Positions 1-10,479 of a stretch of DNA of 64,000 bases are shown here, one piece after another. The DNA comes from Parapristionchus giblindavisi. Its lineage: Eukaryota > Nematoda > Chromadorea > Rhabditida > Diplogasteridae. The position numbers were made by a program, and so were the translations under genes. Below the pieces are notes generated by a model, which saw only the letters and a program-made list of their open reading frames with translations, made no database searches and had not been told where the DNA came from. Every line of letters starts with the position of its first letter. Within the stretch, counting starts at the first letter, position 1. The stretch spans positions 248,001-312,000 of the forward strand of contig CALSFV010000263.1 in the NCBI GenBank assembly GCA_943737045.1. Reading direction: 5' to 3'.

Positions 1-1666
1 GGTACTATCACCATCCACTATCGTATGGTTTGATCTTGGATCTCTGGAAGATCTACCGTATCTCCTCTCTCTCATTCTCGGATGGCTTTAGCATTTTTAG
101 AAACAGTTACGGTGTTGTCATCAAAACTATCCTATGGTTTGATCTTTGATCTCTGGAAGATCTACCGTATCTCCTCTCTCTCATTCTCTGATACCATTAG
201 CATAATTACAAACAGCTATGGTATTGTCATCAAAACTATCCTATGGTTTGATCTTTGGACTCTGGAAGACCTACCGTATCTCCTCTCTCATTCTCTGATG
301 CCTTTCGCATAATTCCAAACATCTACGGTACTATCACCATCCACTATCCTGAGGTTTGATCTTTGATCTCTGGAAGATCTACCGTATCTCCTCTCTCTCA
401 TTCTCGGATGGCTTTAGCATTTTTAGAAACAGTTACGGTGTTGTCATCAAAACTATCCTATGGTTTGATCTTTGATCTCTGGAAGATCTACCGTATCTCC
501 TCTCTCTCATTCTCTGATGTCTTTAGCATAATTACAAACGGCTACGGTATTGTCATCAATACTATCCTATGGTTTGATCTTTGAACTCTGGAAGACCTAC
601 CGTATCTCCTCTCTCATTCTCTGATGCCTTTAGCATAATTCCAAACATCTACGGTACTATCACCATCCATTATCCTGTGGTTTGATCTTTGAACTCTGGA
701 AGATCTACCGTATCTCCTCTCTCATTCTCTGATGCCTTTAGCTTAATTACAAACAGCTGCGATACTATCACCATCCACTATCGTATGGTTTGATCTTGGA
801 TCTCTAGAAGTTCTACCGTATCTCCTCTCTCATCTCTGGATGATGTTCCGTATCTCCTCACTCTCATTCTCTGATGCCTTTAGCATATTTAGAAAAAAGC
901 TACGGTGATGTCATCAAAATTTTCCTATGGTTTGATCTTTGATCTCTGGAAGCTCTACCGTATCTCCTCTCTCTCATTCTCTGATGCCTTTAGCATATTT
1001 AGAAACAGCTACGGAGTTGTCATCAAAACTATTCTATGGTTTGATCTTTGATCTCTGGAAGATCTACCGTATCTCCTCTCTCTCATTCTCTGATGCCTTT
1101 AGCATAATTACAAGCATCTACGGTACTATCACCATCCACTATCGTATGGTTTGATCTTGGATCTCTGGAAGATCTACCGTATCTCCTCTCTCTCATTCTC
1201 GGATGGCTTTAGCATTTTTAGAAACAGTTACGGTGTTGTCATCAAAACTATCCTATGGTTTGATCTTTGATCTCTGGAAGATCTACCGTATCTCCTCTCT
1301 CTCATTCTCTGATACCATTAGCATAATTACAAACAGCTATGGTATTGTCATCAAAACTATCCTATGGTTTGATCTTTGGACTCTGGAAGACCTACCGTAT
1401 CTCCTCTCTCATTCTCTGATGCCTTTCGCATAATTCCAAACATCTACGGTACTATCACCATCCACTATCCTGAGGTTTGATCTTTGATCTCTGGAAGATC
1501 TACCGTATCTCCTCTCTCTCATTCTCTGATGTCTTTAGCATAATTACAGACGGCTACGGTATTGTCATCAATACTATCCTATGGTTTGATCTTTGAGCTC
1601 TGGAAGACCTACCGTATCTCCTCTCTCATTCTCTGATGCCTTTAGCTTAATTCCAAACATCTACGG
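1..1666 (+). repeat. Left arm of spaced palindrome
   Basis: This arm is the reverse complement of 2352-4017, with paired positions summing to 4018. The match holds at the window edge (position 1 pairs with 4017), at four landmark blocks along the arm, and at two variants that I see nowhere else in the array: GAGCTC at 1595-1600 paired with 2418-2423, and the CAGACGG substitution at 1549 paired with 2469. One mismatch was noticed (973 C against 3045 T, where G is expected). Sharing of private variants means a recent inverted duplication rather than chance similarity of satellite copies. The arm may continue beyond the window. Confidence 0.9.
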
Positions 1667-1685
1667 TACTATCACCATCCATTAT
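1..1685 (-). repeat. Satellite array, reversed orientation
   Basis: Tandem copies of the about 110 bp satellite monomer, read here as the complement of the form that fills the rest of the window (TACCGTATCTCCTCTC instead of GAGAGGAGATACGGTA). A 1121 bp higher-order period is visible: the same landmark monomer pair recurs at 82-312 and 1203-1433. The array runs off the left edge, so its full length is unknown. At its right end it stops inside a monomer at CATCCATTAT, where the retroelement begins. Open frames in it are repeat by-products, not genes. Confidence 0.95.
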
Positions 1686-1784
1686 GAATCTTGCATACTG
1701 TGTTATCTTCATTTATTGATGGTATATGATATGGATTGCTATGTGAGACCAGTAAGAGAATGAAGGATTAGTTAATTGTTTATT

Positions 1785-1822
1785 GGCAGACGTTTCGAGA
1801 CTGACGTCTCATCATCAGTGCA
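1785..1822 (-). ncRNA. Hammerhead-ribozyme-like motif
   Basis: On the minus strand the conserved core boxes appear in order: CTGATGA (1818-1812), one extra T, a 5 bp stem II GAGAC/GTCTC with loop GTCA (1810-1797), GAAAC (1796-1792) and GTC (1791-1789), the expected NUH cleavage triplet. The three bases after the triplet (TGC, 1788-1786) pair with GCA just before CTGATGA (1821-1819), giving a short stem I. Stem III would be only AC/GT without a loop, so activity might need a dimer. Hammerhead motifs with very short stem III are known from Penelope-like elements, and the placement downstream of the endonuclease fits. The extra T before stem II and the short stem I leave activity uncertain. Confidence 0.65.
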
Positions 1823-1947
1823 GGGATGATTACCTTTAAAGGAAACCATGAAACAGGAAAAACAAGAGGCAACATATATATCAAGAACAAACGAATGAGT
1901 GAATGAATAGAGAGAGGGAATGAGAGTGTGAGAGGGATGTAGATTGA

Positions 1948-2351
1948 CTAGAGGGAAAGGTTGAGTAGAGACAATTGGGCGAGTTCAGAGGCTAACTCAG
2001 AACGAATATTGATTGGAGGGTCTTGTTGTTGGATCAATAAGGCTTCAGCAATCTTACGACGTACAATGTTAGGTTCAATGGTAAGTATGTGACCGGATAG
2101 AGTAATGGGTTTTGAGTTATGATGAGTGATAGAGTGTTGGGCTATGGCAGATTTAGTACAATATGATTTAGCCGTAGGGTTCTTACCGGCTCGAATATGT
2201 TCTATGGCCCGGTGATGGAGAGGTCTACCGGTTTGACCTATGTAAAATTGGTTACAAAGTGTGCAGTCTAGTTTGTAGATACAACCGGATACGTTACAAC
2301 AACCGACAGACTTGTTAGGGCAGAAAATACAACGAGAACCCACGAGAACCC
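1948..2351 (-). pseudogene. Penelope-like GIY-YIG endonuclease domain remnant
   Basis: The open frame on the minus strand encodes about 131 residues matching the C-terminal endonuclease of Penelope-like elements, which nicks DNA to prime reverse transcription. Numbering from the GTG at 2343, visible landmarks are a CxxC pair (C5, C8), the GIY-type strand as CIY (21-23), a second CxxC pair (C27, C30) with later histidines (H70, H74, H75) that could complete a zinc knuckle, YIG at 34-36, the helix arginine R45 followed by EH (48-49), and the acidic residue E100 in a KIAEALLIQQ helix before a PPIN motif. The catalytic set therefore looks intact. There is no ATG and no reverse transcriptase: the frame is open back to the satellite junction, so this is a truncated gene body. 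The stop is at 1950-1948. Confidence 0.88.
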
Positions 2352-4017
2352 CCGTAGATGTTTGGAATTAAGCTAAAGGCATCAGAGAATGAGAGAGGAG
2401 ATACGGTAGGTCTTCCAGAGCTCAAAGATCAAACCATAGGATAGTATTGATGACAATACCGTAGCCGTCTGTAATTATGCTAAAGACATCAGAGAATGAG
2501 AGAGAGGAGATACGGTAGATCTTCCAGAGATCAAAGATCAAACCTCAGGATAGTGGATGGTGATAGTACCGTAGATGTTTGGAATTATGCGAAAGGCATC
2601 AGAGAATGAGAGAGGAGATACGGTAGGTCTTCCAGAGTCCAAAGATCAAACCATAGGATAGTTTTGATGACAATACCATAGCTGTTTGTAATTATGCTAA
2701 TGGTATCAGAGAATGAGAGAGAGGAGATACGGTAGATCTTCCAGAGATCAAAGATCAAACCATAGGATAGTTTTGATGACAACACCGTAACTGTTTCTAA
2801 AAATGCTAAAGCCATCCGAGAATGAGAGAGAGGAGATACGGTAGATCTTCCAGAGATCCAAGATCAAACCATACGATAGTGGATGGTGATAGTACCGTAG
2901 ATGCTTGTAATTATGCTAAAGGCATCAGAGAATGAGAGAGAGGAGATACGGTAGATCTTCCAGAGATCAAAGATCAAACCATAGAATAGTTTTGATGACA
3001 ACTCCGTAGCTGTTTCTAAATATGCTAAAGGCATCAGAGAATGATAGAGAGGAGATACGGTAGAGCTTCCAGAGATCAAAGATCAAACCATAGGAAAATT
3101 TTGATGACATCACCGTAGCTTTTTTCTAAATATGCTAAAGGCATCAGAGAATGAGAGTGAGGAGATACGGAACATCATCCAGAGATGAGAGAGGAGATAC
3201 GGTAGAACTTCTAGAGATCCAAGATCAAACCATACGATAGTGGATGGTGATAGTATCGCAGCTGTTTGTAATTAAGCTAAAGGCATCAGAGAATGAGAGA
3301 GGAGATACGGTAGATCTTCCAGAGTTCAAAGATCAAACCACAGGATAATGGATGGTGATAGTACCGTAGATGTTTGGAATTATGCTAAAGGCATCAGAGA
3401 ATGAGAGAGGAGATACGGTAGGTCTTCCAGAGTTCAAAGATCAAACCATAGGATAGTATTGATGACAATACCGTAGCCGTTTGTAATTATGCTAAAGACA
3501 TCAGAGAATGAGAGAGAGGAGATACGGTAGATCTTCCAGAGATCAAAGATCAAACCATAGGATAGTTTTGATGACAACACCGTAACTGTTTCTAAAAATG
3601 CTAAAGCCATCCGAGAATGAGAGAGAGGAGATACGGTAGATCTTCCAGAGATCAAAGATCAAACCTCAGGATAGTGGATGGTGATAGTACCGTAGATGTT
3701 TGGAATTATGCGAAAGGCATCAGAGAATGAGAGAGGAGATACGGTAGGTCTTCCAGAGTCCAAAGATCAAACCATAGGATAGTTTTGATGACAATACCAT
3801 AGCTGTTTGTAATTATGCTAATGGTATCAGAGAATGAGAGAGAGGAGATACGGTAGATCTTCCAGAGATCAAAGATCAAACCATAGGATAGTTTTGATGA
3901 CAACACCGTAACTGTTTCTAAAAATGCTAAAGCCATCCGAGAATGAGAGAGAGGAGATACGGTAGATCTTCCAGAGATCCAAGATCAAACCATACGATAG
4001 TGGATGGTGATAGTACC
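2352..4017 (-). repeat. Right arm of spaced palindrome
   Basis: Reverse complement of 1-1666 (positions sum to 4018), separated from it by a 685 bp spacer holding the retroelement fragment. Symmetry breaks exactly at 2351/1667. The arm carries the same private variants as the left arm (2418-2423 and 2469) plus one visible private change at 3045. The two arms could form a very long hairpin if extruded. Confidence 0.9.
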
Positions 4018-5875
4018 GTAGATGCTTGTAATTATGCTAAAGGCATCAGAGAATGAGAGAGAGGAGATACGGTAGATCTTCCAGAGATCAAAGATCAAAC
4101 CATAGAATAGTTTTGATGACAACTCCGTAGCTGTTTCTAAATATGCTAAAGGCATCAGAGAATGAGAGAGAGGAGATACGGTAGAGCTTCCAGAGATCAA
4201 AGATCAAACCATAGGAAAATTTTGATGACATCACCGTAGCTTTTTTCTAAATATGCTAAAGGCATCAGAGAATGAGAGTGAGGAGATACGGAACATCATC
4301 CAGAGATGAGAGAGGAGATACGGTAGAACTTCTAGAGATCCAAGATCAAACCATACGATAGTGGATGGTGATAGTATCGCAGCTGTTTGTAATTAAGCTA
4401 AAGGCATCAGAGAATGAGAGAGGAGATACGGTAGATCTTCCAGAGTTCAAAGATCAAACCACAGGATAATGGATGGTGATAGTACCGTAGATGTTTGGAA
4501 TTATGCTAAAGGCATCAGAGAATGAGAGAGGAGATACGGTAGGTCTTCCAGAGTTCAAAGATCAAACCATAGGATAGTATTGATGACAATACCGTAGCCG
4601 TTTGTAATTATGCTAAAGACATCAGAGAATGAGAGAGAGGAGATACGGTAGATCTTCCAGAGATCAAAGATCAAACCATAGGATAGTTTTGATGACAACA
4701 CCGTAACTGTTTCTAAAAATGCTAAAGCCATCCGAGAATGAGAGAGAGGAGATACGGTAGATCTTCCAGAGATCAAAGATCAAACCTCAGGATAGTGGAT
4801 GGTGATAGTACCGTAGATGTTTGGAATTATGCGAAAGGCATCAGAGAATGAGAGAGGAGATACGGTAGGTCTTCCAGAGTCCAAAGATCAAACCATAGGA
4901 TAGTTTTGATGACAATACCATAGCTGTTTGTAATTATGCTAATGGTATCAGAGAATGAGAGAGAGGAGATACGGTAGATCTTCCAGAGATCAAAGATCAA
5001 ACCATAGGATAGTTTTGATGACAACACCGTAACTGTTTCTAAAAATGCTAAAGCCATCCGAGAATGAGAGAGAGGAGATACGGTAGATCTTCCAGAGATC
5101 CAAGATCAAACCATACGATAGTGGATGGTGATAGTACCGTAGATGCTTGTAATTATGCTAAAGGCATCAGAGAATGAGAGAGAGGAGATACGGTAGATCT
5201 TCCAGAGATCAAAGATCAAACCATAGAATAGTTTTGATGACAACTCCGTAGCTGTTTCTAAATATGCTAAAGGCATCAGAGAATGAGAGAGAGGAGATAC
5301 GGTAGAGCTTCCAGAGATCAAAGATCAAACCATAGGAAAATTTTGATGACATCACCGTAGCTTTTTTCTAAATATGCTAAAGGCATCAGAGAATGAGAGT
5401 GAGGAGATACGGAACATCATCCAGAGATGAGAGAGGAGATACGGTAGAACTTCTAGAGATCCAAGATCAAACCATACGATAGTGGATGGTGATAGTATCG
5501 CAGCTGTTTGTAATTAAGCTAAAGGCATCAGAGAATGAGAGAGGAGATACGGTAGATCTTCCAGAGTTCAAAGATCAAACCACAGGATAATGGATGGTGA
5601 TAGTACCGTAGATGTTTGGAATTATGCTAAAGGCATCAGAGAATGAGAGAGGAGATACGGTAGGTCTTCCAGAGTTCAAAGATCAAACCATAGGATAGTA
5701 TTGATGACAATACCGTAGCCGTTTGTAATTATGCTAAAGACATCAGAGAATGAGAGAGAGGAGATACGGTAGATCTTCCAGAGATCAAAGATCAAACCAT
5801 AGGATAGTTTTGATGACAACACCGTAACTGTTTCTAAAAATGCTAAAGCCATCCGAGAATGAGAGAGAGGAGATA
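2352..5875 (+). repeat. Satellite block with 1121 bp higher-order period
   Basis: About three tandem copies of a roughly ten-monomer unit. The landmark pair at 2585-2815 recurs at 3706 and 4827, the pair at 2864 recurs at 3985 and 5106, and that at 3434 recurs at 4555, all at 1121 bp. Copies look nearly identical by eye. The first copy lacks one monomer relative to the others near 2480. The third breaks at about 5875 inside a monomer (GATTTTCC variant). Each unit includes a 32 bp remnant monomer (for example 3161-3192) in which most of the monomer is deleted. No gene is present. Confidence 0.9.
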
Positions 5876-8800
5876 CGGTAGATTTTCCAGAGATCCAAGA
5901 TCAAACCATACGATAGTGGATGGTGATAGTACCGTAGATGCTTGTAATTATGCTAAAGGCATCAGAGAATGAGAGAGAGGAGATACGGTAGATCTTCCAG
6001 AGATCAAAGATCAAACCATAGGATAGTTTTGATGACAACTCCGTAGCTGTTTCTAAATATGCTAAAGGCATCAGAGAATGAGAGAGAGGAGATACGGTAG
6101 AGCTTCCAGAGATCAAAGATCAAACCATAGGAAAATTTTGATAACATCACCGTAGCTTTTTTCTAAATATGCTAAAGGCATCAGAGAATGAGAGTGAGGA
6201 GATACGGTAGATCATCAAGAGATGAGAGAAGAGATACGGTAGATCTTCCAGAGTTCAAAGATCAAACCACAGGATAATGGATGGTGATAGTACCGTAGAT
6301 GTTTGGAATTAAGCTAAAGGCATCAGAGAATGAGAGAGGAGATACGGTAGGTCTTCCAGAGTTCAAAGATCAAACCATAGGATAGTATTGATGACAATAC
6401 CGTAGCCGTTTGTAATTATGCTAAAGACATCAGAGAATGAGAGAGAGGAGATACGGTGGATCTTCCAGAGATCAAAGATCAAACCTCAGGATAGTGGATG
6501 GTGATAGTACCGTAGATCTTTGGAATTATGCGAAAGGCATCAGAGAATGAGAGAGGAGATACGGTAGATCTTCCAGAGTTCAAAGATCAAACCATAGGAT
6601 AATGGATGGTGATAGTACCGTAGATGTTTGGAATTATGCTAAAGGCATCAGAGAATGAGAGAGGAGATACGGTAGGTCTTCCAGAGTTCAAAGATCAAAC
6701 CATAGGATAGTATTGATGACAATACCGTAGCCGTTTGTAATTATGCTAAAGACATCAGAGAATGAGAGAGAGGAGATACGGTGGATCTTCCAGAGATCAA
6801 AGATCAAACCTCAGGATAGTGGATGGTGATAGTACCGTAGATCTTTGGAATTATGCGAAAGGCATCAGAGAATGAGAGAGGAGATACGGTAGGTCTTCCA
6901 GAGTTCAAAGATCAAACCATAGGATAGTTTTGATGACAATACCATAGCTGTTTGTAATTATGCTAATGGTATCAGAGAATGAGAGAGAGGAGATACGGTA
7001 GATCTTCCAGAGATCAGAGATCAAACCATAGGATAGTTTTGATGACAACACCGTAACTGTTTCTAAAAATGCTAAAGCCATCCGAGAATGAGAGAGAGGA
7101 GATACGGTAGATCTTCCAGAGATCCAAGATCAAACCATAAGATAATTTTGATGACAACACCGTAACTGTTTCTAAAAATGCTAAAGCCATCCGAGAATGA
7201 GAGAGAGGAGATACGGTAGATCTTCCAGAGATCCAAGATCAAACCATAAGATAATTTTGATGACAACACCGTAGCTTTTTCTAAATATGCTAAAGGCATC
7301 AGAGAATGAGAGTGAGGAGATACGGAAGATCATCCAGAGATGACAGTGGAGATACGGTAGAACTTCTAGAGATCCAAGATCAAACCATACGATAGTGGAT
7401 GGTGATAGTATCGCAGCTGTTTGTAATTATGCTAATGGCATCAGAGAATGAGAGAGGAGATACGGTAGATCTTCCAGAGATCAAAGATCAAGTCATAGGA
7501 TAGTGGATGATGATAGTATCGCAGCTGTTTGTAATTATGCTAATGGCGTCAGAGAATGAGAGAGGAGATACGGTAGATCTTCCAGAGATCAAAGATCAAG
7601 TCATAGGATAGTGGATGATGATAGTATCGCAGCTGTTTGTGCTAATGGCATCAGAGAATGAGAGAGAGGAGATACGGTAGATCTTCCAGAGATCAAAGAT
7701 CAAGTCATAGGATAGTATTGATGACAATACCGTAGCTGTTTAGAATTATGCTAAAGCCATCCGAGAATGAGAGAGAGGAGATATGGTAGATCTTCCAGAG
7801 ATCAAAGATCAACCCACAGTATAGTTTTGATGACAACACCGTAACTGTTTCTAAAAATGCTAAAGTCATCAGAGAATGAGAGAGAGGGAGGAGATACGGT
7901 AGATCTTCCAGAGATCAAAGATCAAACCATACGATAGTGGATGGTGATAGTACCGTAGATGTTTGGAATTATGCGAAAGGCATCAGAGAATGAGAGAGGA
8001 GATATGGTAGATCTTCCAGAGATCAAAGATCAAGTCATAGGATAGTGGATGATGATAGTACCGTAGATGCTTGTAATTATGCTAAAGGCATCAGAGAATG
8101 AGAGAGAGGAGATACGGTAGATCTTCCAGAGATCAAAGATCAAACCATAGGATAGTTTTGATGACAACTCCGTAGCTGTTTCTAAATATGCTAAAGGCAT
8201 CAGAGAATGAGAGAGAGGAGATACGGTAGAGCTTCCAGAGATCAAAGATCAAACCATAGGAAAATTTTGATGACATCACCGTAGCTTTTTTCTAAATATG
8301 CTAAAGGCATCAGAGAATGAGAGTGAGGAGATACGGAAGATCATCCAGAGATGAGAGAGGAGATACGGTAGAACTTCTAGAGATCCAAGATCAAACCATA
8401 CGATAGTGGATGGTGATAGTATCGCAGCTGTTTGTAATTAAGCTAAAGGCATCAGAGAATGAGAGAGGAGATACGGTAGATCTTCCAGAGTTCAAAGATC
8501 AAACCACAGGATAATGGATGGTGATAGTACCGTAGATGTTTGGAATTATGCTAAAGGCATCAGAGAATGAGAGAGGAGATACGGTAGGTCTTCCAGAGTT
8601 CAAAGATCAAACCATAGGATAGTATTGATGACAATACCGTAGCCGTTTGTAATTATGCTAAAGACATCAGAGAATGAGAGAGAGGAGATACGGTAGATCT
8701 TCCAGAGATCAAAGATCAAACCTCAGGATAGTGGATGGTGATAGTACCGTAGATGTTTGGAATTATGCGAAAGGCATCAGAGAATGAGAGAGGAGATACG

Positions 8801-10479
8801 GTAGGTCTTCCAGAGTCCAAAGATCAAACCATAGGATAGTTTTGATGACAATACCATAGCTGTTTGTAATTATGCTAATGGTATCAGAGAATGAGAGAGA
8901 GGAGATACGGTAGATCTTCCAGAGATCAAAGATCAAACCATAGGATAGTTTTGATGACAACACCGTAACTATTTCTAAAAATGCTAAAGCCATCCGAGAA
9001 TGAGAGAGAGGAGATACGGTAGATCTTCCAGAGATCCAAGATCAAACCATACGATAGTGGATGGTGATAGTACCGTAGATGCTTGTAATTATGCTAAAGG
9101 CATCAGAGAATGAGAGAGAGGAGATACGGTAGATCTTCCAGAGATCAAAGATCAAACCATAGGATAGTTTTGATGACAACTCCGTAGCTGTTTCTAAATA
9201 TGCTAAAGGCATCAGAGAATGAGAGAGAGGAGATACGGTAGAGCTTCCAGAGATCAAAGATCAAACCATAGGAAAATTTTGATGACATCACCGTAGCTTT
9301 TTTCTAAATATGCTAAAGGCATCAGAGAATGAGAGTGAGGAGATACGGTAGATCATCAAGAGATGAGAGAAGAGATACGGTAGATCTTCCAGAGTTCAAA
9401 GATCAAACCACAGGATAATGGATGGTGATAGTACCGTAGATGTTTGGAATTAAGCTAAAGGCATCAGAGAATGAGAGAGGAGATACGGTAGGTCTTCCAG
9501 AGTTCAAAGATCAAACCATAGGATAGTATTGATGACAATACCGTAGCCGTTTGTAATTATGCTAAAGACATCAGAGAATGAGAGAGAGGAGATACGGTGG
9601 ATCTTCCAGAGATCAAAGATCAAACCTCAGGATAGTGGATGGTGATAGTACCGTAGATCTTTGGAATTATGCGAAAGGCATCAGAGAATGAGAGAGGAGA
9701 TACGGTAGATCTTCCAGAGTTCAAAGATCAAACCATAGGATAATGGATGGTGATAGTACCGTAGATGTTTGGAATTATGCTAAAGGCATCAGAGAATGAG
9801 AGAGGAGATACGGTAGGTCTTCCAGAGTTCAAAGATCAAACCATAGGATAGTATTGATGACAATACCGTAGCCGTTTGTAATTATGCTAAAGACATCAGA
9901 GAATGAGAGAGAGGAGATACGGTGGATCTTCCAGAGATCAAAGATCAAACCTCAGGATAGTGGATGGTGATAGTACCGTAGATCTTTGGAATTATGCGAA
10001 AGGCATCAGAGAATGAGAGAGGAGATACGGTAGGTCTTCCAGAGTTCAAAGATCAAACCATAGGATAGTTTTGATGACAATACCATAGCTGTTTGTAATT
10101 ATGCTAATGGTATCAGAGAATGAGAGAGAGGAGATACGGTAGATCTTCCAGAGATCAGAGATCAAACCATAGGATAGTTTTGATGACAACACCGTAACTG
10201 TTTCTAAAAATGCTAAAGCCATCCGAGAATGAGAGAGAGGAGATACGGTAGATCTTCCAGAGATCCAAGATCAAACCATAAGATAATTTTGATGACAACA
10301 CCGTAACTGTTTCTAAAAATGCTAAAGCCATCCGAGAATGAGAGAGAGGAGATACGGTAGATCTTCCAGAGATCCAAGATCAAACCATAAGATAATTTTG
10401 ATGACAACACCGTAGCTTTTTCTAAATATGCTAAAGGCATCAGAGAATGAGAGTGAGGAGATACGGAAGATCATCCAGA
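5876..10479 (+). repeat. Satellite block with 3141 bp higher-order period
   Basis: Landmark monomers at 5901 and 7072 recur at 9042 and 10213 (both +3141 bp). The first copy is complete and the second is cut near 10500. The block contains further types not seen in the 1121 bp domain, such as the AGTCATAGGATAGTGGATG type with TATCGCAGCTG (for example 7490-7660) and the AACCCACAGTATAG type near 7810. No gene is present. Confidence 0.85.

Larger units (their letters stand above)
1686..2351 (-). mobile_element. 5'-truncated Penelope-like retroelement fragment
   Basis: A 666 bp unique segment between two oppositely oriented satellite arrays. On the minus strand it contains, in element order, a GIY-YIG endonuclease coding remnant (2343-1948), a 3' untranslated region, a hammerhead-like motif (1822-1785) and a 3' end abutting satellite at 1686. 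In Penelope-like elements the reverse transcriptase lies upstream of the endonuclease. None is present here, so the element is 5'-truncated at 2351, as expected from incomplete target-primed reverse transcription. No target-site duplication is recognisable. A short duplication, GTTCTCGTGGGTTCTCG, sits at the truncated 5' junction (minus strand, about 2349-2333). The element occupies the spacer of a long palindrome, so insertion and inversion may be linked. Confidence 0.85.

Noticed and set aside
1686..2351. Complete retrotransposon or telomere-associated terminon
   Set aside because: Only the endonuclease and 3' region remain. There is no reverse transcriptase and no telomeric repeat next to it.
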